A stretch of DNA of 64,000 bases from Pseudactinotalea suaedae (GCF_009733815.1 NZ_WNXY01000007.1:1-64000); one strand, 5' to 3'. Positions 35,601-44,378 are shown, numbered from the stretch's first letter. The notes: generated by a model not told the origin, from the letters alone. Translations and numbers: made by a program.

Positions 35601-38430
35601 CCCCGCCGTCCTCGCGCAGGTGAGCTATCAGACCTCGGGAGGCAGCACGCTGCCGGTCGAGGACGCGACGATCACCGTCGTCGGCGTCACCGGCTACTCC
35701 GGCACCTGGCCGCAGCGTGAGGAGGCGCAGTTCGTCACCGACGGCACCGGGGGCGTGATGATCTGCACCACCGCCGCACCGGGCTGCACCAGCTCGCTGG
35801 GGCTCGTGGAGAACCTCGTGGACGTCCGTGTCAGCGCCGACGACTTCGAGACCTACTCCGCGAACGGTGTCCCGCTCTCCTCGCTCGCCACGATCCTGCT
35901 CGTCCCCTCGGCGCAGCAGTTCTCCGGAACTGTCGCCGTGCTGCCGACCGGGGCCACGGAGAACGTCCGCTTCGAGGTCACCGAGGCGCCGCCCGGCGTC
36001 GTCAGCCCGTCGCTCCGGGCCGATGAGTCCGGCGACGTCACGTTCACCGACCGCGCGCTTCCGCCCGACTCGATCCGTCCCGGCTGGTACACGGTCGTCG
36101 CCCGGCTCGACGGCTACTCGAGCTCGTCGCTGACGTTCCAGATCGGGGTCGGTGGCACCGCGGTCCCCGAGAACCAGCACTGGGAGCTGCTCAAGGACGC
36201 CCGTGTCGGCATCATGGCGGTGGACGGTGCCGGCGCACCCGTCCCCGGCGCGGTGATGACGCTGCGCGGACCGAACGAGATCGTGCTCACCCGGACCGCG
36301 GTGCCGACGCAGACCGTGCTCGACTTCGGCACCCTGCCCTCCGGCAGCTACACGATCGACGCCGCTGCCGCCGGGTACGCACCGGTCACGGCCCGCCCGC
36401 TCGAGGTCCCGGCAGGGCAGACCTTCGCCGTGCCGCTGGAGGTGAGCCTCGAGCAGCTGGGCACGATCGGGGGCGAGGTCGTCACGGTGCTGGGCGACTC
36501 CTGGTCGCAGGCGCTGCCGGGCGCCGCGCTGGTCGCGGACCAGGTGGACGGACCCGGTGAGTTCGACGGGACGACCGATTCCTACGGGGACTACACCATC
36601 ACCGGCACGATCGAGGAGCCGGGGCTGGCGCCGGGTGCGTGGGAGGTCACGGCGACCGCTGCGCAGCACGTCGCACGCCCGGAGGGCAGCGACCCCGCGT
36701 CGTCGGCGACGGTCACGGCCGTCAACGGCGCGACGCTTCCGGTGGACACGATCGGGCTCGCACCGCTTCCGGCCTCGCTGCTCGTGACGGTCGTGGACGG
36801 CACGACCCCGATCGACGGGCTGCAGGCCCAGCTGGTGTACTCCGACCTCACGCGGGTCGTGACGGCCGTGCCGTGCGCCGAAGGCGCCGCCGGGTGCCAG
36901 ACCGATGCCGCCCAAGGGCTCTACCACTTCCGCGACCTGCTGCCGCTGACCTACACCCTGTTCCTCTCCGGCCGCGGTTACATGCCGCTGAGCACACAAG
37001 TCAGCGTGGCGGCCGGCGAGAGCCCGAGCCTGCGGGTGCCGATCACCGCACCCACCGGCTCGATCCAGGGCCAGGTGCTGCGGACCCAGCACGACGGCTC
37101 GACAGCGCCGTTCCCCGGCGAGGGTGATCTCACGCGCGTCGCGCTGCTGCAGGAGGGCACCGAGATCGGTGCCTCCGAGATCAGCGCCACGGGTGCCTAC
37201 CTGCTCGAGGAGGTGGGCGCCGGCACCTACACCGTGCTGGCGCAGGAGCGAGCCGATGACGAGGCCGCCTGGAGCACCGTCGCCACCAAGACGGTGATGG
37301 TGCTCTCGGGCCAGAGCGCCGTCGTCGACCTCGTCGTGCCGCTCGTCTCGCGACCCGTCCGGGTCACGGTGACCTCGACCAGCGGCACCGATCTCGCCGG
37401 TGGTCTCGTCACGCTGCAGGGCACGGTCGACGGCGAGGACCTGACGTTGGGCCCGCAGCCGCTGGGCCGCTCCGGGAGCTCGTTCGCGGCCACGTTCACG
37501 CAGGTGCCGCCGGGCACGTGGCAGGCCTCGGTGGCCGGACCGGCCGGGCACCACGGGAGCTACCTCGGCCCCGTGGTGACGATCACCCCGAGCAGCCCGG
37601 CGACCGTGACGACCAGCATCAGCGTCGCGGAGACCGAGCTGCGCCTGCAGGTGGCGCCGGCGACCGGGCCGCTCACGCCGCCGGGCCAGGTGCTGGCGAC
37701 CGCCTCCCCCGTCGCGCCGCTGCCGACCGGTATCAGCGTCGCCGCCGTGACCACCACCCTGATCCCGGGTGCGAGCGACTCCGTGCTGTACGTGCCGGCC
37801 GTCGGCTGGAGCCTCACGGTCGCCGACCCCGGTGGCCCGTGGGACGCCACCATCGCGCCCGCCGCCGTGGCGGCCGCGACCACGCGGGTGCTCGCCCGGG
37901 TGACGCTGACCGCCGCCCCGATCACCACGGTCACCGCGATCACCGCCACCACGCCGGTCGTCATCCCCGCGACGCTGTCGGTGACCGCCACGGTCACGCC
38001 CAGTCCCGCCGGGAGCCCGGCACCGACCGGTGGCACGGTGTCCCTGCAGTACCGGTTGGGGACGGCCGGTACGTGGACGACCGTCAGCCCTGCCGTGCCG
38101 CTCTCCGGCGGCACCGCCTCCCTGACCGTGGCGACCACCGGATGGACGCCTGGCTCCTACTCCGTGCGGGCCAGCTACGACGCCCCGGCCGGATGGGCTG
38201 ATTCCACGAGTGTCGTCAGCACCGTCGCCGTCGAGGCCGCGGACGAGGGCGGCACCGACCCGGACGCCGGGACGGACCCGGACGGCGGAACCGACCCGGA
38301 CGGCGGGACCGACCCGGACGGCGGGACCGACCCGGACGGCGGGGCCGGCACCGATGGCGCGGGCACCGACGGAGCCGGCACCGATGGCGCGGGCGCCGAC
38401 GGGGCCGGCACGGACGGCGCCGGGCCGTAG
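32617..38430 (+). CDS. Giant membrane-anchored repeat protein 3
   Basis: A 1937-residue paralogue, the largest protein in the window. GTG at 32617 overlaps the previous stop as GTGA. N-terminal Ig-like domains (VATLRLHARNLAADARDLQVSILG; VDVVVGNTGLHVADVML) lead to the juxtamembrane GTFSSRALL and a transmembrane helix at about 224-243. A Gly/Asp-rich flexible stretch precedes a dozen or more carboxypeptidase-regulatory-like units, several with cysteine pairs (ITCPILAEDQDC; GAEVPECHSATARC). Near the end is an Ig-like domain (TLSVTATVTPSP ... YSVRASYDAP) and a DPDGGT/TDGAG tail. It may extend far beyond the cell surface. Ligand unknown. Confidence 0.85.
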   Translation: MTDSPPRRSGPDAPSVTIEAGSHTTAGGVATLRLHARNLAADARDLQVSILGLEESWRPAVSIVNAVAADETVTLELVLTPGAGAAPGDYPFLVIIESGAGRTVADATLRVDGASDVVLSVEPAEVRGVRRKRVDVVVGNTGLHVADVMLDATSDAGLEIALSEPSVRLGPAETVRIPATVRARLRLAGSRERYSYEVVATGRAAPRRAQGTFSSRALLGSGAIRLTAVVAVMALWIAGVVVAMPRISDYLTQDSSTAAEGPDGGDAGGTDGADADGQSGGAGGDDGAGGAEGEEGDEEGSTPVDGVRVSGTVAGADPGGTVIEVVPTSSLWSTALTDGSPASRSAAAPGKVAAAAMPMAPVGSTQRLTTRTNDSGVWALSGLSASARYLVTISKPGFATQRVAMTGAELAATPLETAMEAGQGTMSGVLSGPGGPVGGVEITLTDGTTTVTTRTATTGAVGRWRVDGLVTPSTYLVTAESADLGTQSRLVSLAAAGSSEVDLTLDAGVAAISGQVVGVDSLGGVGGLGGITVTATNGTTTRTATTVTGEGAGRFLLPRLPVPASYTVTISGTGYSTVTREVSLTSAGISGWTVSLTSSGGAVTGTVTDDSGAGIAAAGLVLTHGADTAAVYKTMSSSDGTGTFRFSGVAPGSYVLSAAAFGHETTYAEVVVRPGGVVDVDLVLRRIARDGLEATATIVGRVVDASTGGQITCPILAEDQDCVITAQVTAEDLDGTSRTITSVAEPDDPYRLPATGSAVDGLLPGRYVVTITAPGYEPGRVTVTVPMGAEAEAATVALEPSPSLTGAILPRTGVLPPGVCVVARQAGTPAIADPCGAEVPECHSATARCAPVVDGLYRMDRLSAGAYVVSIEGLTGGYVAPPPQNLNLLPGEVRRYDVVLERHGIVSVTALLSDGAGSVSPADGYFVRAESSTGAVVGEPVQVNSEGFAQLTDLPPDTYSIIGSLEQNGEEIASATLAIGLNQEISIQLVLASTIPAVLAQVSYQTSGGSTLPVEDATITVVGVTGYSGTWPQREEAQFVTDGTGGVMICTTAAPGCTSSLGLVENLVDVRVSADDFETYSANGVPLSSLATILLVPSAQQFSGTVAVLPTGATENVRFEVTEAPPGVVSPSLRADESGDVTFTDRALPPDSIRPGWYTVVARLDGYSSSSLTFQIGVGGTAVPENQHWELLKDARVGIMAVDGAGAPVPGAVMTLRGPNEIVLTRTAVPTQTVLDFGTLPSGSYTIDAAAAGYAPVTARPLEVPAGQTFAVPLEVSLEQLGTIGGEVVTVLGDSWSQALPGAALVADQVDGPGEFDGTTDSYGDYTITGTIEEPGLAPGAWEVTATAAQHVARPEGSDPASSATVTAVNGATLPVDTIGLAPLPASLLVTVVDGTTPIDGLQAQLVYSDLTRVVTAVPCAEGAAGCQTDAAQGLYHFRDLLPLTYTLFLSGRGYMPLSTQVSVAAGESPSLRVPITAPTGSIQGQVLRTQHDGSTAPFPGEGDLTRVALLQEGTEIGASEISATGAYLLEEVGAGTYTVLAQERADDEAAWSTVATKTVMVLSGQSAVVDLVVPLVSRPVRVTVTSTSGTDLAGGLVTLQGTVDGEDLTLGPQPLGRSGSSFAATFTQVPPGTWQASVAGPAGHHGSYLGPVVTITPSSPATVTTSISVAETELRLQVAPATGPLTPPGQVLATASPVAPLPTGISVAAVTTTLIPGASDSVLYVPAVGWSLTVADPGGPWDATIAPAAVAAATTRVLARVTLTAAPITTVTAITATTPVVIPATLSVTATVTPSPAGSPAPTGGTVSLQYRLGTAGTWTTVSPAVPLSGGTASLTVATTGWTPGSYSVRASYDAPAGWADSTSVVSTVAVEAADEGGTDPDAGTDPDGGTDPDGGTDPDGGTDPDGGAGTDGAGTDGAGTDGAGADGAGTDGAGP
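38250..38427 (+). repeat. 18-bp and 15-bp coding tandem repeats
   Basis: Units encoding TDPDGG (18 bp, about five copies) followed by units encoding GTDGA (15 bp, about five copies) form the acidic, flexible C-terminal tail of the giant repeat protein. Such repeats tend to vary in number between strains. Confidence 0.8.
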
Positions 38431-38436
38431 GGCCCG
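38421..38436 (+). terminator. Short hairpin spanning the stop codon of repeat protein 3
   Basis: CGGGCC / GGCCCG stem with a GTAG loop; the TAG stop codon lies in the loop. No U-tract. It lies between two convergent operons, so it may end transcription or only be a by-product of GC-rich sequence. Confidence 0.3.
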
Positions 38437-38470
38437 CGGGCGGACGCGACCGACGAGCGTGGTGCCGGGG

Positions 38471-38938
38471 TCAGGGCCAGAGCAGGAAGGCCGTGACCAC
38501 CAGCACGGCGGTGACCAGCGAGGCGATCGTCGCGACCGCCCAGCTGGGCCAGTGCGCGCACTCCACCACCTGCGCGGGAGGGTTGATGACGATCGGCTGC
38601 GGCGCCTGGGGCGGCTCGGGCGCAGGCGCCGGGGCCGGGTGCAGCTCGGACCCGCAGCGCAGGCAGAGGTCACCGTTCGGGGGGTTCCGCTCGCCGCAGG
38701 CGGGGCACGCGATCGCGGACGGGGCGCTCGCACCCGATGTGCCCGGCGCGCGGTAGAGCGCGTCCTCGGACGTCGTGTCCGTGGCGCCGCGCCCGCCGCT
38801 GCTGCCCGCCCAGAACAACGGGTAGTCGCACGAGGGGCAGAAGTCGCTCGCCGCGCGCCCGGTGGCGCTCACGGTCGTGATCGTGGCGCACTCGGGGCAC
38901 GTCACCTGGGTCATCGACCCGTTCGTCGTCGCCGACAT
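38471..38938 (-). CDS. Tail-anchored double zinc-ribbon protein
   Basis: A 155-residue protein with two four-cysteine zinc ribbons: Cys14/17/34/37 (CPEC ... CPSC) and Cys78/81/92/95 (CPAC ... CLRC). A Pro/Ala linker follows, then one C-terminal hydrophobic helix (about 130-154, ending AFLLWP). That arrangement predicts a cytoplasmic zinc domain held at the membrane. It is the last gene of the structural operon, its ATG overlapping the tail-protein stop by one base. A link between particle and membrane is inferred. M9 is an alternative start. Confidence 0.72.
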   Translation of the reverse strand: MSATTNGSMTQVTCPECATITTVSATGRAASDFCPSCDYPLFWAGSSGGRGATDTTSEDALYRAPGTSGASAPSAIACPACGERNPPNGDLCLRCGSELHPAPAPAPEPPQAPQPIVINPPAQVVECAHWPSWAVATIASLVTAVLVVTAFLLWP

Positions 38939-39555
38939 CAGTCGCCTCCTGGTGGGGTGGTCAGCGGGGTCGTCGCGGGCCAGACCCGCACCCCGGCGAC
39001 CACGATCTCGGTACGGACGTGGGCGGGCACCTCGTCGAGCACGAGCGCGACGAAGTCGTCGGTGGGCAACGGTCCGGTGGAGGTGACCTCCAGGCGCACC
39101 CAGGCGACGTCGTCGGGGACGCGGTTCTCCTCGAAGACGCCACCACCCTCGGAGAGCGTGGCCGGCGCGCCCGAGTAGAGCTCGAGCAGCCGGAGCAGCG
39201 CGTACCGGGTGCCGCGCCACGGCAGGGTCTTGGCGACCATGCCCAGCACGGCGCGCTGCGCGGCCTCACCGTAGGAGTCGTCGATGCTCTCGGTCCCGAG
39301 CCACCGCGCCATGTAGCGCACCATCTCGATCGGTGCGATGCGTGCATCGGCCAGGTGCGGCAGCGTGTCGGCGTGCGCCAGCAACGTCTCCGCCTGAGCC
39401 TGGAAGATCCTGACGAACCGCACGAAGAAGTCGTCGGCGAGCATGCCGGCCGGCAGCTGGTTGACCAGCCAGTCGCCGCGGCGGGCGGGCGGCGTGGTCG
39501 GCGGGACGAGGGCTTCGGGCACGTGCTGCCCGACCGCCGTGACGGCGTCGTTCAT
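38938..39555 (-). CDS. Phage tail protein I-like baseplate component (Afp12-like)
   Basis: A 205-residue protein with the tail-protein-I signature: WLVNQLPAGMLADDFFVRFVRIFQ, LPHLADARIAPIEMVRYMARWLG and LPWRGTRYALLRLLELYSGAPA. In contractile systems it forms part of the baseplate wedge with the J protein. The ATG overlaps the baseplate J stop as ATGA and the stop overlaps the zinc-ribbon gene. No fibre-binding extension is evident, in line with the missing tail-fibre gene. Confidence 0.85.
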   Translation of the reverse strand: MNDAVTAVGQHVPEALVPPTTPPARRGDWLVNQLPAGMLADDFFVRFVRIFQAQAETLLAHADTLPHLADARIAPIEMVRYMARWLGTESIDDSYGEAAQRAVLGMVAKTLPWRGTRYALLRLLELYSGAPATLSEGGGVFEENRVPDDVAWVRLEVTSTGPLPTDDFVALVLDEVPAHVRTEIVVAGVRVWPATTPLTTPPGGD

Positions 39556-41498
39556 CTGACCACGACCCGATGGTCGGCAGCGAGGAACAGTGCGTTGTCG
39601 TTGAGCGAGACGCTCTCGCGGCCCTCCCCCAGCCGGCGTCCGTTGCGCAGGTCGTAGGAGAACAGCTGCAGCTCGTCGACCGCCAGCACACCCTCGACCG
39701 ACTCCACCACGCGGGTCGCGGCAGCCATCGTCAACGCCTGGCCGAACGGCCAGCCGGTGCCGTCCGACCCGCCCACGAGAGGGTGGACGAACCGGGTCAG
39801 GGCCTCGGAGACGCGCTGCCGCACGGCCGCCGCGGGCCGGCCGGGCAGCACCCGGATCAGCGTCGCGACGCTGACGCCCTGGTAGTAGGGGGTCCCGATC
39901 TCGACGGCGACGCCGACCGTGCGGCGCTCGTCGATCGCTGCGGCGACCTCCTCGAAGAGGCGCGTCGAGAGCGCGTAGTCGTCGATGCCGTGGGTCTCGA
40001 TCCGGGTGCGCACCTTCGGCACCACGAGCACGCGCACGGCTCCGGACCCGGTGCTCTGGCTGGGCAGGCACCGCGCCCGCGCGACCTCGATCGAGGCCTG
40101 TCGGGCCACCTGCTCGAAGTCACCGGCCGTGACCGCCCGCTGGCCGGTGCGCAAGGTCAGCGGTCCGCGGATCTTGGCCTCCTCCACGGTCTCGGCGTCG
40201 ACGCCACCCACGGCCGCCAGCGGGTTCGAGACCGAGGCCACGAACGGCACCGCGGAGCGCAACGAGGTCAGCGTGCGCGCACCCACGTTGCCGCGGGCAC
40301 CCCCACCGGTGCGGTAGTCGGTCACACGGACGCTCGCGCCGTCGGGCGGCACGGCGCCGTGCTGACGGTTGGTGCCGTCCGGCTGCCGCACCGAGGGGCC
40401 GAACCGCACCTCCCCGGTGTTGGAGTCCCACACCACGTGCCGGTCGCGCGGTCCCGACGCGGCGAAGTCGGCGACCTCGGTCCAGCGGTGGGTGCCGGTC
40501 TGGTCGGTGACGAGGACTCCCTCCTCGCCCCGCCGGGCGGCCACCGGGGCCGTCGAGACGGTGAAGGACTGCCCCGGCACCCCGGTCGAGCGCCCGAGCA
40601 CCTCGCTCGGGACCGTGGTGGCGTGCTCGGTCGGGATGCTGACGCCGACCGTGCTGAGCGCCACCGAGCCGACGCGGGGAGAGGCCTCGTAGCCGGGCCG
40701 CTCGGGCGTCGCCCGCAGCAGCCGCACCCGGATCCAGTAGGCGCTCACACCTCCCAGGACGAGCGAGGCGTGCTCCTGCCCGATCACGAGCACCACCTCG
40801 CCGTCGGTGTTGAGACCTCCGGTGCTGTCACGCTCGACGACGGCGGGGATCCACGCCTGGCCCGACCACACCTCCCAGCTCAGCGGCGGCCGGCTCGGGT
40901 CCACCCCGATGCCCTCGGCGTGCGCGCTGATCTCCAGCCGGACGGCCTGCCGCGCGAGCGAACCGCGGGTGCCCAGATAGAGGGCGTCGCCCTCCACCAG
41001 GCGGTCGCTGAAGCAGACCACCTCGGCGCCCGGGACGTGCAGCGACTCCCAGACGTCGAGCATCTGCTCGCTCTCGGCAGCACGCGTGTGGGCCGCGACG
41101 AGCTCGGGCGGCTGGGCGAGCGCCTCGACCGAGGTGGTGAACACGACGGACGACTCCCCCGATCCCGCGGTGGTGGCGACCTGGGTGCCTGCGGGGACCA
41201 CGATGGGCCGGATCGCTGGTGCCGAGAGCCAGAAGGTGACGTCGGTCCTGGCCACGCTCGGCGGGAACGGCTCGACGCCCACGAGGTTGAGGAAGTGCAC
41301 GTAGAGGCGTTCGGGCACCTGGTTGACCCGGTACAGCACCATCTCGCTCATCCACGCGAACAGCTCGATCAGCGCGACGCCCGGGTCCGACAGGTTGTGG
41401 TTGGTCCACTCGGGGGTGAAGCGAGGAATCAGTCGCTTGGTCTCGTCGACGATGTCCTGGAAGCGACGGTCGTCGAGGTCCGGGGGGTCGATCGGCAT
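39552..41498 (-). CDS. Baseplate J-like protein (Afp11-like)
   Basis: A 648-residue wedge protein. The start PDLDDRRFQDIVDETKRLIPRFTPEWTNHNLSDPGVALIELFAWM is the standard N-terminus of this family; the C-terminal half has GGVDAETVEEAKIRGPLTLRTGQRAVTAGDFEQVA and GTPYYQGVSVATLIRV. It assembles with gp25 and tail protein I to form the baseplate that triggers sheath contraction. The ATG overlaps the gp25 stop by one base. Confidence 0.92.
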   Translation of the reverse strand: MPIDPPDLDDRRFQDIVDETKRLIPRFTPEWTNHNLSDPGVALIELFAWMSEMVLYRVNQVPERLYVHFLNLVGVEPFPPSVARTDVTFWLSAPAIRPIVVPAGTQVATTAGSGESSVVFTTSVEALAQPPELVAAHTRAAESEQMLDVWESLHVPGAEVVCFSDRLVEGDALYLGTRGSLARQAVRLEISAHAEGIGVDPSRPPLSWEVWSGQAWIPAVVERDSTGGLNTDGEVVLVIGQEHASLVLGGVSAYWIRVRLLRATPERPGYEASPRVGSVALSTVGVSIPTEHATTVPSEVLGRSTGVPGQSFTVSTAPVAARRGEEGVLVTDQTGTHRWTEVADFAASGPRDRHVVWDSNTGEVRFGPSVRQPDGTNRQHGAVPPDGASVRVTDYRTGGGARGNVGARTLTSLRSAVPFVASVSNPLAAVGGVDAETVEEAKIRGPLTLRTGQRAVTAGDFEQVARQASIEVARARCLPSQSTGSGAVRVLVVPKVRTRIETHGIDDYALSTRLFEEVAAAIDERRTVGVAVEIGTPYYQGVSVATLIRVLPGRPAAAVRQRVSEALTRFVHPLVGGSDGTGWPFGQALTMAAATRVVESVEGVLAVDELQLFSYDLRNGRRLGEGRESVSLNDNALFLAADHRVVVR

Positions 41499-41938
41499 CA
41501 GGACTCCTCGCGGGGGATGACGTAGAACGGGTAGACGAGATTGCGACGGTCGTTGGTGGCGCGCACCCGGTAGTCGATGCGGATCCTCACGAGGCCGGTG
41601 GCGTCCTCGTCCTGGACCGGTTCCACGCCCAGGACCTCGATACGCGGTTCCCACTGGGCGAGCGCGTCACGCACGGCCTCGCGGATCAGGCCGATGAGGT
41701 TGGCGGTGATCGGTTCGAACAGCAGGTCCCAGATGCGGCAACCGAACTCGGGCCGCATCACGCGCTCACCGGGCGCGGTCAGCAGCACCACGCGGATGGC
41801 GTCGTCGAGGTCGCTGCTGCCGCTCGTGAGCGCGAGCGCGCCGGTGTGGTCGACGCGCATCGGCCAGGCGAACCCCCGCCCGACGAAGTCGACGGTCTGG
41901 CCTGTGGCCCCGGAGCCCGGAGCCGGTTGGATCGACAT
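41498..41938 (-). CDS. GPW/gp25-family baseplate wedge protein (Afp9-like)
   Basis: A 146-residue protein with the gp25 core: GRGFAWPMRVDHTGALALTSGSSDLDDAIRVVLLTAPGERVMRPEFGCRIWDLLFEP. This conserved component links baseplate to the first sheath ring. It starts 12 bases after the spike gene with a GGGGGA ribosome-binding site. Confidence 0.93.
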   Translation of the reverse strand: MSIQPAPGSGATGQTVDFVGRGFAWPMRVDHTGALALTSGSSDLDDAIRVVLLTAPGERVMRPEFGCRIWDLLFEPITANLIGLIREAVRDALAQWEPRIEVLGVEPVQDEDATGLVRIRIDYRVRATNDRRNLVYPFYVIPREES

Positions 41939-41949
41939 CGTGGTCCCCC

Positions 41950-43716
41950 TCAGTTGATCTTCACCAGGGAGCCGCTGATCTCGACGATCGCGCCCTTCAC
42001 GGTCACCGGCCCGCTGCCGCTGATGGTGGCCTGCGCGCCAGAGGCCTCGAACTTGCCGGACGCCTTGCCGGTGACCTCGACTCCTTCGAGCCGCACCGAC
42101 TGCTTCGCCTTGATCGTCACGGTGCTCGCGTCGATCGTGATGCCCCCCGAGCCGTTGAACTCGATCGAGGCACCGCCGGAGGAGATGGTCAGCGGCTTGT
42201 CACCGGCTGCGATCTCCGAGGAGTCCTTGCCGATGCGCATCCGCTTCTGGTTGTCCGCCAGCGCCATCTGCACGAACTCCCCGTTCCGCCCCTCGCCGTC
42301 GGCGAGCTCCAGCCGGTGGCCCCGACCGGACACCAGGTGCCGGGACACGACGCGGTCGCCGTCGATGGCAGGCGGCCCGGCGACCTGAACCGTCTTGCTG
42401 AAGAGGCCGCCGAGCACCACGGGGCGGCGTACGTCGTCGTCCTCGAACGCCACGAGCACCTCGTCGTTGACCTCGGGGAGCACCACCAGGCCATGGTTCG
42501 CCCCACCCCCCAGGGAGAGCACCCGAGCCCAGGCCGAGGACGTCGTCTCCGAGATCCCGGGGAGCGCGACCCGCACCCGCCCCAGCTTGTCCGGGTCCTT
42601 GACGTTGTCGACGACACCGATCGTCAGCCCGCTGCGCCGCATGCTCGACGAGCGCGGCGGGCCGCCCCAGGGGTCGCTCAGCTGGATGGGTGCCCGGTCC
42701 CCCACCACGAAGGAGGTCCGCAAGGAGCCGGCATCGACCTGGTGGCTGACCTCCCGCACGTAGTACGTGCCGTCGGCGCTGCCCGTGCCACCGATCCTGA
42801 TCTCGCTGCCGGGCACCAGCTCCGGGTCGAAGGCCGACCGACCGCGACCGCTGATCCGACCTGCCGCCGCGGCCAGGCCTGCGGCGACCGCCCTGACCTC
42901 GTCGTTCGAGGATGTGACCTCGTGGGTCGCCAGCACCTTCGCCGGCGCCGAGGCCCTCGAGGCGCCGCGGGGGGCGAAACCGTCGCGAGCCGACGTCGAC
43001 TCCACGGTCGCGGTCCGTGCCCGTCGGATGCTGCTGTCCCAGCCACGGACCGTGAACGATGTGGGGCCCAGCTCGGCCCGCCGTGCGGAGAACGTCATCA
43101 GCTCGGCACCGAGGCGCATCTGGCGCGACGTCGCGTGCGGGGCGGTCTCGGTGACCGACCACAGAGCCAGCGTGTTGTCATCGACCGCCCAGTCGAGTCC
43201 GAAACGTCCGGCGATCTCGTCGACGAGGCCGAGGTGCGAGTCGACCTGCAGCAGCCAGTCGAACCGTTCGCTCAGACCCCCGTTGGGGAGCTTCGCCTTC
43301 ATCCCCGCGCTCGTCGCGATCTTCGAGATCACGTCGCGGTAGCTCTGCTCGCTGAAGGTGTCGGCGCCGCGGCTACGTGTCAGCTTGTGCGCGTGGTCCT
43401 GGACGGTGGCGGTCACGGTCGTCCCGCTGAGGTCGGCCTCCATGTCGAGCGCCGTGATGGTTCCGGTCAGCAGGACCTTCTTCGGCAGGACGGAGGCGAT
43501 CGTGACGCTCGTCCCGACCTCCAGCAGCGACGGCCCGGTCTGGCCGTCGCGGTCGAGGAAGGTCAGCTGCGCCCGGCCCACCGCGCGCACGCCGAGCTCG
43601 ACCCGGACCTCGACCAGGTCGCGGGCGTGGTCCAGGCTCAGCGACTGGCCGTCCAGCGTGATGGCGAGCTGGGTCTGGGTGTGCGGGTGCACCCGCGGCT
43701 GCCCGGTCACGCTCAC
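41950..43716 (-). CDS. VgrG/gpD-like spike protein (Afp8-like)
   Basis: A 588-residue central spike. The N-terminal half is gp27/gpD-like (DLVEVRVELGVRAVGRAQLTFLD; SYRDVISKIATSAGMKAKL). A gp5 OB-fold segment follows (GVVDNVKDPDKLGRVRVALPG ... NDEVLVAFEDDDVRRPVVLGGLF), and the end is a beta-prism of short repeats (TVTIKAKQSVRLEGVEVTGKASGKFEASG). The GTG at 43716 overlaps the LysM-protein stop as GTGA. It would carry the PAAR-like tip encoded at 20846. Confidence 0.92.
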   Translation of the reverse strand: MSVTGQPRVHPHTQTQLAITLDGQSLSLDHARDLVEVRVELGVRAVGRAQLTFLDRDGQTGPSLLEVGTSVTIASVLPKKVLLTGTITALDMEADLSGTTVTATVQDHAHKLTRSRGADTFSEQSYRDVISKIATSAGMKAKLPNGGLSERFDWLLQVDSHLGLVDEIAGRFGLDWAVDDNTLALWSVTETAPHATSRQMRLGAELMTFSARRAELGPTSFTVRGWDSSIRRARTATVESTSARDGFAPRGASRASAPAKVLATHEVTSSNDEVRAVAAGLAAAAGRISGRGRSAFDPELVPGSEIRIGGTGSADGTYYVREVSHQVDAGSLRTSFVVGDRAPIQLSDPWGGPPRSSSMRRSGLTIGVVDNVKDPDKLGRVRVALPGISETTSSAWARVLSLGGGANHGLVVLPEVNDEVLVAFEDDDVRRPVVLGGLFSKTVQVAGPPAIDGDRVVSRHLVSGRGHRLELADGEGRNGEFVQMALADNQKRMRIGKDSSEIAAGDKPLTISSGGASIEFNGSGGITIDASTVTIKAKQSVRLEGVEVTGKASGKFEASGAQATISGSGPVTVKGAIVEISGSLVKIN

Positions 43717-44378
43717 GATGCGTCCATCCTCGGGACGGCGAGCAGCGCGCCGGGTCGGACGGCGAGCGGGTCGGAGATCCCGTTGGCGTCGGCCAGCAGC
43801 CGCCAGCGGGTGGCGTCGCCGTAGTACCTGGCCGCGATGCGATCGAGGGTCTCCCCCGCGAGCACCCGATGGACGCGGTGCGGATCCGGTGTGCCCGACG
43901 TCGGGTTCTGGGGTCCGAAGGCGCGGGACTCCTCGTACTGGCGCAGCACGAGACCGAGCCGCGCCCGCAGCGGCGTACCGGTCGAGGAGAAGTAGGTGAA
44001 GGTGAGGTCGAGCGAGGCGACCACCGCCTTGAAGGAGTGCAGGTCACCCCAGTGGAACGTCACGGCCGGGGGACGAGCGTTGCCGCTCGGCTCGTCCGTC
44101 CCCGGCAGCGACGGGTCGATCTCCATCAGCTGAAGGATCTTGCCCGTGTACCTGGTGACCGCTGTGCCGTCATGGGTGGTGTCGAAGAACAGGTCGACCA
44201 CGAGCGACCCGGACTCCGAGCCGGCGTACCGCAGCCGCGGCACACCGCGGCCAGGGCGCGACTGCCCCTCCCAGCGGTTGACGCGCGTCAGCTGGAGCTG
44301 CGCCGGGTTGAACAGGCAGGGCAGCTTGTCGCCGCCCTCGACCTCGAGGAACGCCTTGACCGGTCCGGCGCCAGCCAT
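43713..44378 (-). CDS. LysM-containing tube-baseplate adaptor (Afp7-like)
   Basis: A 221-residue protein of the CIS tube-adaptor family. It opens PVKAFLEVEGGDKLPCLFNPAQLQLTRVNRWEG, has a gp53-like middle (YAGSESGSLVVDLFFDTT), and a C-terminal LysM-like module HRVLAGETLDRIAARYYGDATRWRLLADANG. In phage and CIS this connects the inner tube to the spike. The ATG overlaps the preceding stop by one base. Confidence 0.9.
   Translation of the reverse strand: MAGAGPVKAFLEVEGGDKLPCLFNPAQLQLTRVNRWEGQSRPGRGVPRLRYAGSESGSLVVDLFFDTTHDGTAVTRYTGKILQLMEIDPSLPGTDEPSGNARPPAVTFHWGDLHSFKAVVASLDLTFTYFSSTGTPLRARLGLVLRQYEESRAFGPQNPTSGTPDPHRVHRVLAGETLDRIAARYYGDATRWRLLADANGISDPLAVRPGALLAVPRMDAS

Noticed and set aside
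27879-38430. The three repeat proteins as zinc carboxypeptidases
   Set aside because: They contain only regulatory-like beta-sandwich units; no HxxE...H metallocarboxypeptidase catalytic domain is visible.
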